A stretch of 64,000 bases of DNA from Vinca minor (taxonomy: Eukaryota; Streptophyta; Magnoliopsida; Gentianales; Apocynaceae), in the NCBI GenBank assembly GCA_026122235.1, contig JAOCZM010000249.1, positions 4,960,001 to 5,024,000 of the forward strand. Direction: 5' to 3'. Under the pieces are notes generated by a model that was not told the origin of the DNA, searched no databases, and worked only from the letters and a program-made list of their open reading frames with translations. A program made the translations under genes and the position numbers. Shown one piece after another: positions 36,697 through 47,486 of this stretch (positions are counted from its first letter, which is position 1; every line of letters starts with the position of its first letter).

Positions 36697-36713
36697 AAAA
36701 TCTGATGCTCCAA

Positions 36714-37968
36714 TTCATTTGAATGTAACACCTACCATTTATTGACGTATGGAGAAGATTATCTTTAGGGTAGCAATACATTGATTATTGGAGTGGTCAA
36801 ATAAAGAATCAGGTGAATTAGAATTTAATACTTCACTATTTAGAAGAGAATACTTTCTCCTTTAAATATTTAGAAAATTTTCTAAATAGTGAGAGGATTA
36901 TAAACAGGAAAAAAAGGTATGCTGGCTTATTTATATATATATATAAAAATGATAGGATTTATTACTAGTATTTGCCAAAGAAGAAAATTTCTGTAGGGAA
37001 AACGGTTCTAACCCTTTCTAGTTAGCTACCTCCCCCCCTAAATTTTTTCCTTTAACTGCTTTAGTCCTTCAAAAAAAAAAATTACTCCACTTTTTCTTTT
37101 AAATCTAATAATTCTTTTACTTTGGTGGTTTAGGTTTTCCTCAAAGTTATTTTTTTATTCTTTTGGTACCTTATGTAATAGATATCTATCTAGTTTGAAT
37201 TCTCATCGCATTACGATCAAAATGGACAAAAGAAAAAACTTTAAGCATCAAAAGGTTAAGCCTACATGGTGATCAAAACGACTCAAGAAAAAAACTTTAG
37301 GAATAAAAAAATTAAAACTATTCAATAGGGACTTAAATAGCAAAAGAAAAAAGTTCGTGACCAAATCAAATGATCTATTTCTATCTAAAAAGAAAAGCTG
37401 GCCATTTATTGTTTTGGTGAGCGGTGTTGACATTTAATAAGTAATGTGATATGTTGGTAGAAAATCTTATAAAAAATGTGTCATACTCATAATTATTTTA
37501 AAATATTTCAAATTCGAAATCTTACTTTGAACAAAATCTAAGAGAATAGTATATATGACTAGTTAAATTATGATTATATGATAATAAAAAAAAATTGATT
37601 ATTATTGAAAAAAAAAATCAAACCCTAAATTGTCCACTCACCAGTTACCAATCAACAAATACACTTGGGATTTCATAAAAAAAAAACAAATACATTTGAG
37701 GAAGTCAGCCGCTGAGCGGTTCCGCCGAGAAAGGTGAGGTGATGCGAATTGGGAGACAATAGGAGGCCCACAGGGCCCACAAATAATGGACTGCAGTGTC
37801 AGCTATGGCCCAGTACTCGTATAAAACCTGAATTACCACACGGGCAGCAGATCTAACGACCTGTCCTGTCCAGTCCAGCTTGCAGTTTTTGTTTCCGACC
37901 GTAGATTCATTTGATTCTCCTTGTATTGTTCAACTCTTCAAATTTTTACTACCAAATCTGTCCAGCCA
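36714..37968. other. Intergenic DNA, nothing assigned
   Basis: A/T-rich with poly(A/T) tracts and no supported coding frame. Around 37690-37870 base composition is more balanced but I recognise nothing there. Confidence 0.5.
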
Positions 37969-37978
37969 TAGTGCAGGA

Positions 37979-39337
37979 GGCAAAATTGCGCTCCGGGTCC
38001 AAAAACAATTTACCTTTTTGACGTTAGGTCCAAAAATAATATTTTCACACTGGTCAATCCAAAAACAATTTATAATTGATGGTTTCCATCCTTCCGTCAA
38101 AAAGTGGCCTGGTCAACTGTCAATTTAAATTTTGAAGTTAGTCAACTCTTTTAGTCTGAGGGGTATTTTTGGAAATTTGTAATGATAGACCCGGACCCAT
38201 TTTAAACCCATTAAATAACCCGACCCGACCCAATGCCCGTACCCGTCGATCCATTCAACCCCACCCCTAATCTCCTATCCACCACCCACCACCACCACGG
38301 CACCCCACCGCACACCACCGCACACCACCCCCACATTTCTTCTTCCTCCACAGAAAACAAGAAAGCACCCTTGCCCAAACCCCCCATGCGGGCTTATCCC
38401 CATCCCAGCCACACATCTTCTTCTTCCTCATAAAATCCCGTACCCATACCCCTCTTCCCCTTCTCTCTCAATCATCATCACAATCCTACTAAGAGTTCAT
38501 CACCTAAATAATCAAAATGAAAATATCAAATTCTACAACTAATTTTTTTTATTGAGAGAATGAAGTCTTTAGGAGCTGTCCTTGGAAATAGTTGGAAATT
38601 TTGAATCTGGTTCCAGACAAAAAACCCAACAAAACCTTAAACAATCCGATACGAGGCTGTGATGATTTCCTTTTTGTTTCAATAATCAGATCTAGAGCTA
38701 GCCTTTGTATCTTGGCTGGGCAATAATCTTTCTTTGTGGGGGTAATTGCAGCCATGGCGGGTTTTGCCTTTTTCTGATCAACGGCACATTCTGAGCCTCA
38801 TATTTTGATCTTGATTTCTTTTTCATTTTTGCCCTTTTATTTTTGCATATTTTCCCTCTAATTTTTTGTTTTATTTTCAGTGGAAGGGTTGTATTATATA
38901 ATGGGAATGTTATGCTTTGCTCTGTTTTGTCCCAAACTTAGTTATTGCTCTGAGATTGTGAATTTCGTATTGTTTGTTGAGTTAAATACCAAAGGAAAAA
39001 GCCGTTTTTTGGGTCTGTGGGAGGGAAGCTCTTGCCGGTGTGGCTCCCGCCGCCGGAAATTTTGGCACCCTCGGATTAGGGGTCGGGTCGGGTGTGGGTA
39101 TTTAATGGGTTTAAATTGGGTCCGGGTCTATCATTACAAATTTCCAAAAATACCCCTCAGACTAAAAGAGTTGACTAACTTCAAAATTTAAATTGACAGT
39201 TGACCAGGCCACTTTTTGACGGAAGGATAGAAACCACCAATTATAAATTGTTTTTGGATTGAACAGTGTGAAAACATTGTTTTTGGACCTAACGTCAAAA
39301 AGGTAAATTGTTTTTGGACCTGGGGCGCAAATTTTCC
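37979..39337. mobile_element. Non-autonomous MULE with ~250-bp TIRs
   Basis: The arms at 37979-38231 and about 39081-39337 are inverted copies about 95% identical by eye, starting GGCAAAATTGCGC and (complement) GGAAAATTTGCGC. TAGTGCAGGA is repeated exactly at 37969-37978 and 39338-39347. Long TIRs with a 9-11-bp TSD define Mutator-like elements. No transposase is present. The 850-bp interior has C-rich and (CCACCA)-rich parts, a small minus-strand frame at 38755-38549 and a pyrimidine-rich AG near 38880, so it may hold captured host sequence (Pack-MULE); I could not name a source gene. Confidence 0.9.
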
Positions 39338-39799
39338 TAGTGCAGGATAGGGTCACACAATTCTATGACAGTACTAGTGTGAATAGTTTCATAATTTCCT
39401 AAGATTAATTGAATGAAGTTCATATATGCAGATAGGTTCTGCATAATTTATGTGGGGGTGTATGATTAGTCCTACCAAAACGAACTTAGGATTGAATTTT
39501 CCTGCAGAATGAGACAGAATATGTATTTGTCTCAACATGCGAAACTTTTTTATTTAACGGCTTAAAAAATAGTGAACACATATTGTTAAAAAAAATACAT
39601 TAAATTTCAAGAGACGTGTTTTCTTTTTCAATAAAAAAATCAGCCGTCAAATAAACTCATTTAATGATTGAGATTTGTTAAGCACTATGCAGAACAAAAT
39701 TTATTCTGCACTGGAGCAGGGAATTACATTTTTTTCAATTTCTTGTTTTCATTTTACATTTTCTTGAATAAATTTCTTTTTTTTTTTAAATAAATACTT

Positions 39800-39802
<3 letters not shown>

Positions 39803-39851
<49 letters not shown>

Positions 39852-39858
39852 CGCGCGC
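39803..39858. repeat. (TA)n(TG)n(CG)n microsatellite
   Basis: About 19 TA units, five to six GT units, then GCGCGCGC, uninterrupted. Confidence 0.97.
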
Positions 39859-40529
39859 AAAATATTTTCACTAGATTTGAGTCATTCTCATTGGCTTGAA
39901 AACAAGTTCATAACTGATTAGATATTAAATATAAAGATGCATCACCTTTTTAAAAATAAAACCACGAAGCATTTACTTATAATTTCCTACGTTTTTTCAA
40001 TATTGAAATATAGGTTTTAGATGTGATTTCAGTCTTTAGTTTGGATTACGATATCATTTTATTTTTCTTCTGAATTATTAAGCTGTTGAAGTCATTGTTA
40101 ATTGTTTGTTATTGTACATTTGAACCCTTTTCTGCTTTTAGAGATGCTTTATAGTAAAGTAATAGTTCAATTTGGATAAAATATAACTCTTCTAAGAAAA
40201 TATCCCTCATATTTTGGGTCCGACCAAGTCATATATCAAGATAGAAAGAAACAAAATACTTTACCCTCTCTTTTGAGGTGTTAAATTAGGAATTACTTAT
40301 ACGTATTATTTGATGTTTTATTTTAGCAATAAGAAACGAATCTCTAAATTTATAAATTGAACGTTCAATTTTTGTCATACTCTAAAAATGTACATTGCAA
40401 TAATACACCTAATACGAGTATATGAATATTGGAATTTGTCTACTTTCTTTAGCCAAAAAATCGTTTATCCTCGTATATATTCTTATTTATACCAAATCAC
40501 TCACAATTCGTCATGTGGATATATATATA

Positions 40530-40870
40530 TATCATTTCTTTAGAAATCAACAATCTACGAGACCATGAGCGTATCAACCGTCTCATAGATTGTCTCGGAA
40601 AGATGAAGGGCCCAGAACATCTCCGGGTTTAGAGAGAAACTCCAGATCTGGAAGGATCTGAAGTAGATCTTGCATCTGAGTTTTGAATCTTGAATAAGAA
40701 TACCTTGGAAAAAATTTATTACGATTTACGGAAAAATAAGGGGTGAAGACATCAAAAGTGGAGGAATGATGGCTAGATCCAATCAAGATCCGACTGAAAG
40801 TCGGAGCTTTTTGGTTGGATCTAGCCATGGAAGACAAAAATGAAAGAAACTGTGATCGGTTGAGTAAAAA
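40530..40870 (-). mobile_element. Retroposon with small ORF, copy 2
   Basis: The minus strand matches copy 1 (35995-36659) over about 300 bp. Here an uninterrupted ORF starts at 40828 (MARSNQKAPTFSRIL) and reads through VNRNKFFPRYSYSRFKTQMQ to a stop near 40583, about 81 residues. The 3' part of copy 1, including the poly(A), is missing. No protein family is recognised. Confidence 0.65.
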
Positions 40871-41714
40871 AAATGTGGACATACACATGACAGACGATTT
40901 TCACCCCTTTCTTTACATGATTTATAAGGTTGTAATTAATTTGGATACATTTATATCTTAACCCTTTTAAAACTTTTGACCATTTAATTTTTATTATGCA
41001 ACATCTCATGCAAAATCATAAATTTGAGAAAAACAAATCCATGTCGACAGATCATTAGTTACATACTCCTATAATTCTCTATACATTTTTTAATTATCCT
41101 TTTTTTTTCTTTTGATGAAAACTTCATGCACTTATTTGTTGAAATGAAAAAAGCTCAAGATCGAACTGAAATAAATATACATTCGAAATTGGTCAAGAAA
41201 TTTTGTTGAAATGATGGGAATCTTTAATAATCAAAAACCAAAAACCCTTCAGAACCTAAAAAGTTACACTATATTTTTAAAAGAAAACAATAAGAAAAAA
41301 GATGAGGATCTTAACTGTGATTATTTCTTTAAACAGCAGAATATTCACAAAGTCAATAAATAATTGGAGGGAACCATTTATATATTGGTATTGTGACAGT
41401 GACGAGCTGTCTTATTATTTGATATGAGAGTTAGAACCAATCGTATAAAAGAGTAAAGATCATCTTAACCCACCTCGTAAGCTATGACACCCCATTAACG
41501 TAAATTAGTCTAAATATTAAGATTAGGTCAGGTTTGCTCCATTTCACCTTATAAACGGGTGAAAATCTTCTTTCCTCATTTCTGTCCCTAATCCTGTCTC
41601 CAACTAATCAGAATTTACTATATAATTATTTTTTCCAATTATATATACACAGGGTTGTGATTAGTTGGGGACACACACGGGGACAGAGGATTTTTTGCCC
41701 TTATAAACATAGTA

Positions 41715-41921
41715 CCACCTCCGTTCCTTTAAAACTTTCATTATATTTTACGGAAATTAAAAAAAAAGATTTTTTGAAATCAAGATATTATTATTACTCT
41801 CTTAAATATAATTAATGGTATACAAATCATATTTAAGAGAGTAATATTGGTATTTTAATTATAAAAATATATTAATTTTTGCAATATGTAATAAAAGACT
41901 TATATTTAGGAATTGTGGGAG
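41715..41921. mobile_element. Stowaway-like MITE with internal hairpin
   Basis: CCACCTCCGTTCC at the left and GGAATTGTGGGAG at the right, flanked by TA. Inside, ATTACTCTCTTAAATAT and ATATTTAAGAGAGTAAT form a near-perfect inverted pair with a loop of about 20 bp. Confidence 0.7.
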
Positions 41922-42559
41922 TACCAAATAGTTTTGGCAATTTGGCCTAGAGGTGGGAGTGTGTAACTCCAGAGGTAAAAATAGTGCATGGTTTATCATT
42001 TGTTTGCAGGAACAAAGTTGGATTTCAGGGATTAATATAAAATTTACATAATTTTTTAGAATAAAAGGTAAATTTACATTATTGATTTTCTGTTTTTTTG
42101 TTTTCTTAAGTATTTGATATCTCCATTTTTAGTGAAACTGATTTAATTCGGCCCCAATTATCACTCTGATATCTTATTTTTATTTGGCGAATGTTAAATA
42201 CTAAGCTCTTTGATATGATCTCACGCCAGGCATTTAAATAGTGCATTTTAATAATTTTTAAATTTAATATTGCATTTTTATTGTAAAATAATTAATTTTT
42301 ACGTTATTAAAAACGGGAAACTCAAATTAAGAATCTTACAAAAAGTAAGTGATGACATGGAGTGTCATTGTTAAATAATTGAGAACAATGCAAATTGGCA
42401 AACAAGTGGTGAAGTGAGATCAAAATCAAATCCAACGGTTAAGAATCACTCCTCTCTTTTTGGCTCTCTCCTTTTATCATCCCAACCATCTCCACACACT
42501 CTCTCCACCCTCTCTCTTCTCTACTCTTTCTCCTTCTCCAAACCTTTCATCTTCTTCAA

Positions 42560-42571
42560 ATGGCTCTCTAG
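42560..42571 (+). promoter_or_regulatory. Possible minimal upstream ORF of the FLZ gene
   Basis: ATG GCT CTC TAG lies 71 bp upstream of the FLZ start, in a C/T-rich stretch (42440-42600) typical of plant leaders. If the transcript includes it, it is a three-codon uORF that could lower translation. The transcription start is not known. Confidence 0.35.
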
Positions 42572-42642
42572 CATTACCCAAACCCATATCAACAAAATCA
42601 CCAAAAAAGAAAAAAAGAAAAAAGGAGTGAAGGAAAAAAAAA

Positions 42643-43471
42643 ATGATGCTGGGAAAGAGACAAAGGCCACCAATAAAGAGGACAACAAGCATGACAGAGA
42701 TCATCTTCGATCTCAACAGCAGCTGTACCGAAGAGACTCATGAGCCAGCTAAACAGCAGCCGTTGGATCCAAACAACCAATTTCTTCAGGAAGTAGATCA
42801 ACGGTTCATGGCGTCTGCTTCTGTTTCACCAAGACCTAGAACGTCTCAACGTCGGAGTTCAGCAGATTTTCAAGTGGAAACAGCTCATTTCTTGAGGGCT
42901 TGTTCCCTTTGCAAACGCCGTTTGATCCCTGGCCGTGATATCTTTATGTATAGGTAATATATATACATACTTACTCATCCATCCCTTCATTTATCTTCAT
43001 TTGCTTTTAATTTTTTGAAACTTTTGCTTCTATAAACATTAATTTTCACTCTTAAGAAACATTAGCACGTTATTAAGATGGAAGAAAAATCTTTAGAAGG
43101 TTTGTTTGGTTTGAGACAATTTTATATGTACTCTTTTTTACTGAAATTAGATGTTCATTTTTTTTATTCATTTAGTAAAGAAAGATGGAGTATTTAATTT
43201 ACATGAAGAGTGTACTTTTTACTCTAAAAATTAATTAGTGAGTTTTTTTTAATTCCCGTGCAAAATACAAAGTGGACAGATAATTTGGGACGGAGGGAGT
43301 AAATAATAAGGACTTTGAATTTTCTAGTACACTCTCTACTATACTAATGAAATTATAATATGTATAATGATGTGATTAGTTCAAGTCCTCAATAATTAAA
43401 AGTATGGACGTAGCGGATAAGAAACAAACATAATATTTACTACTAAATGCACAAAATAGCTATAGAAATTT

Positions 43472-43553
<82 letters not shown>

Positions 43554-43779
43554 TAGAGATTTATTTGTTTGACTGATGAAATTTTTAATAAAATGTTTTT
43601 TGTGGGGGGGTTGCAGAGGTGAGAGTGCATTCTGCAGTGCAGAATGTAGACAACAACAAATAAATCAAGATGAAAGAAAAGAGAAGTGTTCAATGGCATC
43701 CAAGAAAGAAGTTGGAAACAATGTAGCTACTGCTTCCAAAGTCTCCACCAAGCCATCTGAGACTGTGGCTGCCATTTAA
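42643..43779 (+). CDS. FCS-like zinc finger (FLZ) protein
   Basis: A 157-residue plant-specific FLZ (DUF581) protein. Family members act as adaptors of the SnRK1 energy-sensing kinase. Two exons, 42643-42953 and 43617-43779, join in frame. The FLZ zinc finger lies at residues about 83-120: HFLRACSLCKRRLIPGRDIF, then after the splice GESAFCSAECRQQQINQDE, with Cys87, Cys90, Cys110 and Cys114. The exon junction inside the finger is usual for this family. The N-terminus carries IFDLNSS (residues 21-27), and the C-terminal tail is Lys/Ser/Thr-rich and disordered. Two consecutive ATGs open the frame and the first is used. The intron holds a large microsatellite. A long C/T-rich leader precedes the gene. 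Confidence 0.95.
43472..43550. repeat. (AC)n(AT)n microsatellite in the FLZ intron
   Basis: About 9 AC units then about 30 TA units, uninterrupted, ending 66 bp before the acceptor of exon 2. Confidence 0.97.
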
Positions 43780-45946
43780 TGGATTTTTCACCACTTATAG
43801 TGTTCTTCATCATCATCATTATATCACCTTCATCTGTACCCACTAACATGGCTATATATGATCTCTCTTTCTCTCTCTCTATATATATATGTATATTAGT
43901 ATATGTACATGTGGGGCTGCATTCTCTCAACTATATAAGTTGGTGGGCAAAATTTGGAATGTGATTCCTTTGGGATCCAACAGAAACCCCACTTCCTCAA
44001 CACCTCAATTTAAGTCTATGTTTGTTTTGATATCTTCCTACTAAGTCCATTAGTTTTCTTGGTGTTCTTATGTATGCTTGAGAATTAATAGAACAATTGC
44101 AACAAGGTTTAGAAGCCTCATTTGTTGTCTTCTTCTCATGAGTCTTGTATGTTTAATATCTACATACATTAACTGCATTAGAGAGAACAATTTATTTCGC
44201 GATCTTGCGTTTATTCATATAACGCACAAATATAGGAATAATTCAAGATTTAAACTCTAACCTCATACAATAATTATAAGTACATTGAAGATAGAACAAT
44301 TCTGTTATTATAATATCAAGGAAGATTAATATAATTGACTTAACTGGTATGGGTTTGACACATATGCTGTAATTATAATAAAAAAAATTTAAAAAATAAA
44401 AATAAATGGCCCCAAATTTAATGGATCTATCGTCTACAATTCATTATGTCTTCATACAGTAAATATAAATGGATTCTTATTAATTATTTAACTTCATGGT
44501 AAATAGGAAATCATATATGTCTGCATACGGTAAATATAAATGGATTCTTCTTAATTTTTTTTAACTTCAATAGTAAATAGGAAATCATATTATCAATGTG
44601 CGAGGGTCTTTCATAATATAATTTTCCTCTAACATGTTTATAGTACGTTGGTCCCGTCAATATGTCATTTTCTTTTTTGTTAGATAAGAAATCATCCATC
44701 AATCATAAAAATGTTAAGGTTATTGAAAGATAACTTATAAATAGAAAATAAAGTTGCACAAGAAAACATATAAAATTTCACACTACTGAAAAGTAAAAAT
44801 TACTAATATTAGTAAAATAAACAAATACAAAAAAAAGTCTTCTTCACATCATCTTCATCGCAATAATTTCCTTTTGGTGACATGTTGTTTAATACTAATA
44901 TGTCATTTCCTTTAGTGACATTTTCTTTAACAATTTTAGTAACGCACATCAAACTAATGTAAAGTTGTTTGGATAGCAGGTGATATCTAGATGAGAAATA
45001 TTATGTACACAAAAAAAAAAAAAAAAAAAGTAAACAATATGTAATATGTCACATAGATTGGAATAACATTTGTGCAAAGTTATTATGTTTCCCAAGAGAT
45101 TCCCGTCGTCATCTTGCAATAACAATTGTCCTATGGTTGAAGCATGACAGCATAAGACAGCCACTAAATAAAAATCAAGTTTATATTTTTTTTTTAATAA
45201 TTTGGGAGAATAATTGATAACACTGTATTGATTTTCTTTTCTTTATTATCACTTGTCACATTAGATGACTCTGCAAAAATTATTTTATTTATTTTTTATT
45301 AATTAACTAATCAATTTCAAAGTTACATCTGATCTTTTGAATAGTGAAATGTTTCAATAATTGCAGTTTATGTAGAAAATGAATGATTATTTAAAAGATA
45401 TTATTCTTCTATCTTTACTATTACACCGGGTAGACTCACTAAAAAGTAAAATGCGGACTAACGTGTATATACATAAGTGAAATTTGCCAATTTTGAGAGT
45501 ACCACACCTCTCACACCAACTTGGTAAAATCAGTCGGGAGCTTGAGAGGCGGTAGTTTACCCTGCGACGGATGTCAGTGTTTCGAATTCGTTTATCTCCA
45601 ACTCGTGAAAAAAAGAGACAAAACTACAGCCCCATGGAGGCCCTCTATTTTTTAAAGTCCAATTATTGAATTCAACAATTCATTATGATCAAATTTTTAT
45701 TATGAAATTCCAAGTTTGTTGACCAAATTAGAATGAATTATTTAAATTATTACTCTGTTTAACATTTTTATTTATTTAGATAAATAATTATTTTCCAGGT
45801 TGATGAATACATCATTCACGTAATTATTTTATTATTCAACTAAAAGTGCACTATTTATTAGTCAGAAGAGAAAAGGTAGAAGACAAATGAAGTTTTATAA
45901 TAGCATTTTTCTGACTACAACTTCAGTTGTCTGAGGTTCCCAGATA
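43780..45946. other. Intergenic region downstream of the FLZ gene
   Basis: The first few hundred bases are probably FLZ 3'UTR. A 71-bp tandem duplication is at 44445-44590. The remainder is A/T-rich with no gene. Near 45530-45620 a stretch with GTGTTTCGAATTCG is SINE-like but has no clear TSD. Confidence 0.55.
44445..44590. repeat. 71-bp tandem duplication
   Basis: Two adjacent copies (44445-44515 and 44516-about 44590), each starting TATGTCT(T/G)CATAC and containing GTAAATATAAATGGATTCTT and GTAAATAGGAAATCA. The copies differ by a few substitutions and small indels. Confidence 0.85.
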
Positions 45947-45956
45947 CATTGAGCAA

Positions 45957-46185
45957 CAGTCCGGCTCCTATGCGGAACAGTCAAAGTTTCGCACGTGCGG
46001 AACAATCCCATCCGTCGATAGAATTTTCATAGGTCCAGATTTGGAGAGAGAAAAATTGCGGCTGACTTAAAAAATAAAAATAAAAACTTTCTCTCTCCAG
46101 ATCTGCGCCGTTAAAAAATCTCATCCGACTTTTGGGAGCGTGTCCCGCACCGTACGGAACAAAAGGTGTCCCTAGGAGCCGGGAG
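45957..46185. mobile_element. Mutator-type MITE, copy 2, with 10-bp TSD
   Basis: 229 bp with inverted ends CAGTCCGGCTCCTATG and (complement) CTCCCGGCTCCTAGGG. CATTGAGCAA is repeated exactly at 45947-45956 and 46186-46195. Internal arms containing CAGAT(T/C)TGGAGAGAGAAA are also inverted, so the element folds back. It shares ends with the copy at 35766-35956. A CACGTG hexamer lies at 45992-45997. Confidence 0.88.
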
Positions 46186-46238
46186 CATTGAGCAATTGAG
46201 GGCCAAAGGTTTATTTATATAATATATGAGCTTCCGTT

Positions 46239-47472
46239 TGGATAGGAAATACATTGTATTTCATAAAGTGGAATCAAAAATTACATGTGGAAGGAGAAAA
46301 CCCGGTGGGTCTCCAAACCATTGATTAGAGGATCTAATCCTCATTGCATAATTTACCAATCTATCAGCTGAAATATTACAAGATGTGTAGACAAAAAATA
46401 AATTGGCTATGCTAATCCCCATTATAATTTTAATTTGACTAACAATGTGTCATATGGGGGAAAAATCTTCCTCTATCTGATGAATTCTGTTGATCAGTGT
46501 TTTACAATCGCTCTCAATTGTGAATTGCTGATATCCTTGAGCTATTGCAAACCTTAGTCCTTCTAGAAGTGCTTTTGCTTCAACGTATTCAGGGCTTGGT
46601 GAGTTGTGCATAAAATTTTGCAAGTCCTGCTATAAAGATGCCTTCATGGTTGCGCACGATCACTCCTATACCTCCCGAGTTATTATTCCAAGCTCCATCA
46701 ATGTTAATTTTCAGAAAACCCAGATCAGGAGGTTTCCATTTAATACAGGATACTTGTTGCAAGGGCTCAGGTATTTTATCCGTATTTATGTGAGCAAATA
46801 CTTTTGCCTTTCCATTGAGCATATATCGGATTTGATCAAAACTTGGCAAAGGTTGTCGAGCCTCATTTGTCCCTAAAGATGATGCAAAAACTTTGCTAAA
46901 TTCGGCAGCGTCAATTAGAGAAAGATTAACAATCTCTTCTGGTGTATGACGTTTTCCTTCGAATACTGCTCGGTTTCGATTGCACCATATGCGCCATGCA
47001 ATATAGACAAAAGGAGTGGAAATCTCCTCAACCCCTGTTAGAATAGGCTTTAAACAAAAAGGGAATGCGTCTTTCTTTAGTAAGTCATGTAAGTCAAAAC
47101 TGGTTTGGCTCCATACTTCCATGGCCGCTGGGCATGAGAAAAGCGCATGCATTGTAGATTCAATTGCCTCGTGACAGATAGGGCAATGAGGTTTAATAGT
47201 ATTAACTCGCCGTGATAAGGCTTGGCAAGTTGGTAGGATACGTTGGAAAATTTTCCAGATGAAAATTTGTAGCTTTGGCGGAACAGGTAATTTCCAAATT
47301 TCTTCCCAATGATCAAGGCCATTTAATTTTGAGGTTGATGGTGCCTCTCGTTTTCCACCGTTGATATCAAATTGGAGGTGATATCCGGATTTTACAGAGT
47401 AAAGTTCATTTTTTGTATAACCCCAAACTAGACGATCTAGCGGCCAGGCGTCACATAGTGGTATTTTGAGTT
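46239..47472 (-). mobile_element. 5'-truncated LINE (zf-RVT and RNase H-like domains)
   Basis: On the minus strand from 47472 the frame reads DRLVWGYTKNELYSVKSGYH, WEEIWKLPVPPKLQIFIWK, then CPICHEAIESTMHALFSCP: the zinc-binding zf-RVT domain that follows the reverse transcriptase of plant LINEs. The RNase H-like region follows (LKINIDGAWNNNSGGIGVIV), then after a frameshift near 46590-46610 the piece EAKALLEGLRFAIAQGYQQF. The reverse transcriptase itself is absent. TATGAGCTTCCGTT flanks the fragment at 46225-46238 and 47473-47486. No long poly(A) tail remains. Confidence 0.82.
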
Positions 47473-47486
47473 TATGAGCTTCCGTT

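Larger units (their letters stand above)
39348..42402. other. Intergenic region upstream of the FLZ gene
   Basis: No gene is supported. It holds a microsatellite at 39803-39858, retroposon copy 2 at 40530-40870 and a MITE at 41715-41921. A stretch at 39495-39725 has CCTGCAGAAT and an inverted CTGCTCCAGTGCAGAAT-like end and may be another MITE, but I found no clean duplication. Confidence 0.55.

Noticed and set aside
38233..38433. His/Pro/Ser-rich frame in the MULE interior
   Set aside because: Low-complexity CCACCA sequence next to the TIR; no start context or homology to support a gene.
39495..39725. Possible third Mutator-type MITE
   Set aside because: Ends with CTGCAGAAT and its complement look related but no exact 9-10-bp duplication could be placed.
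45530..45620. SINE-like stretch with GTGTTTCGAATTCG
   Set aside because: Box A is weak and no target duplication was found, so it is mentioned only in the intergenic entry.
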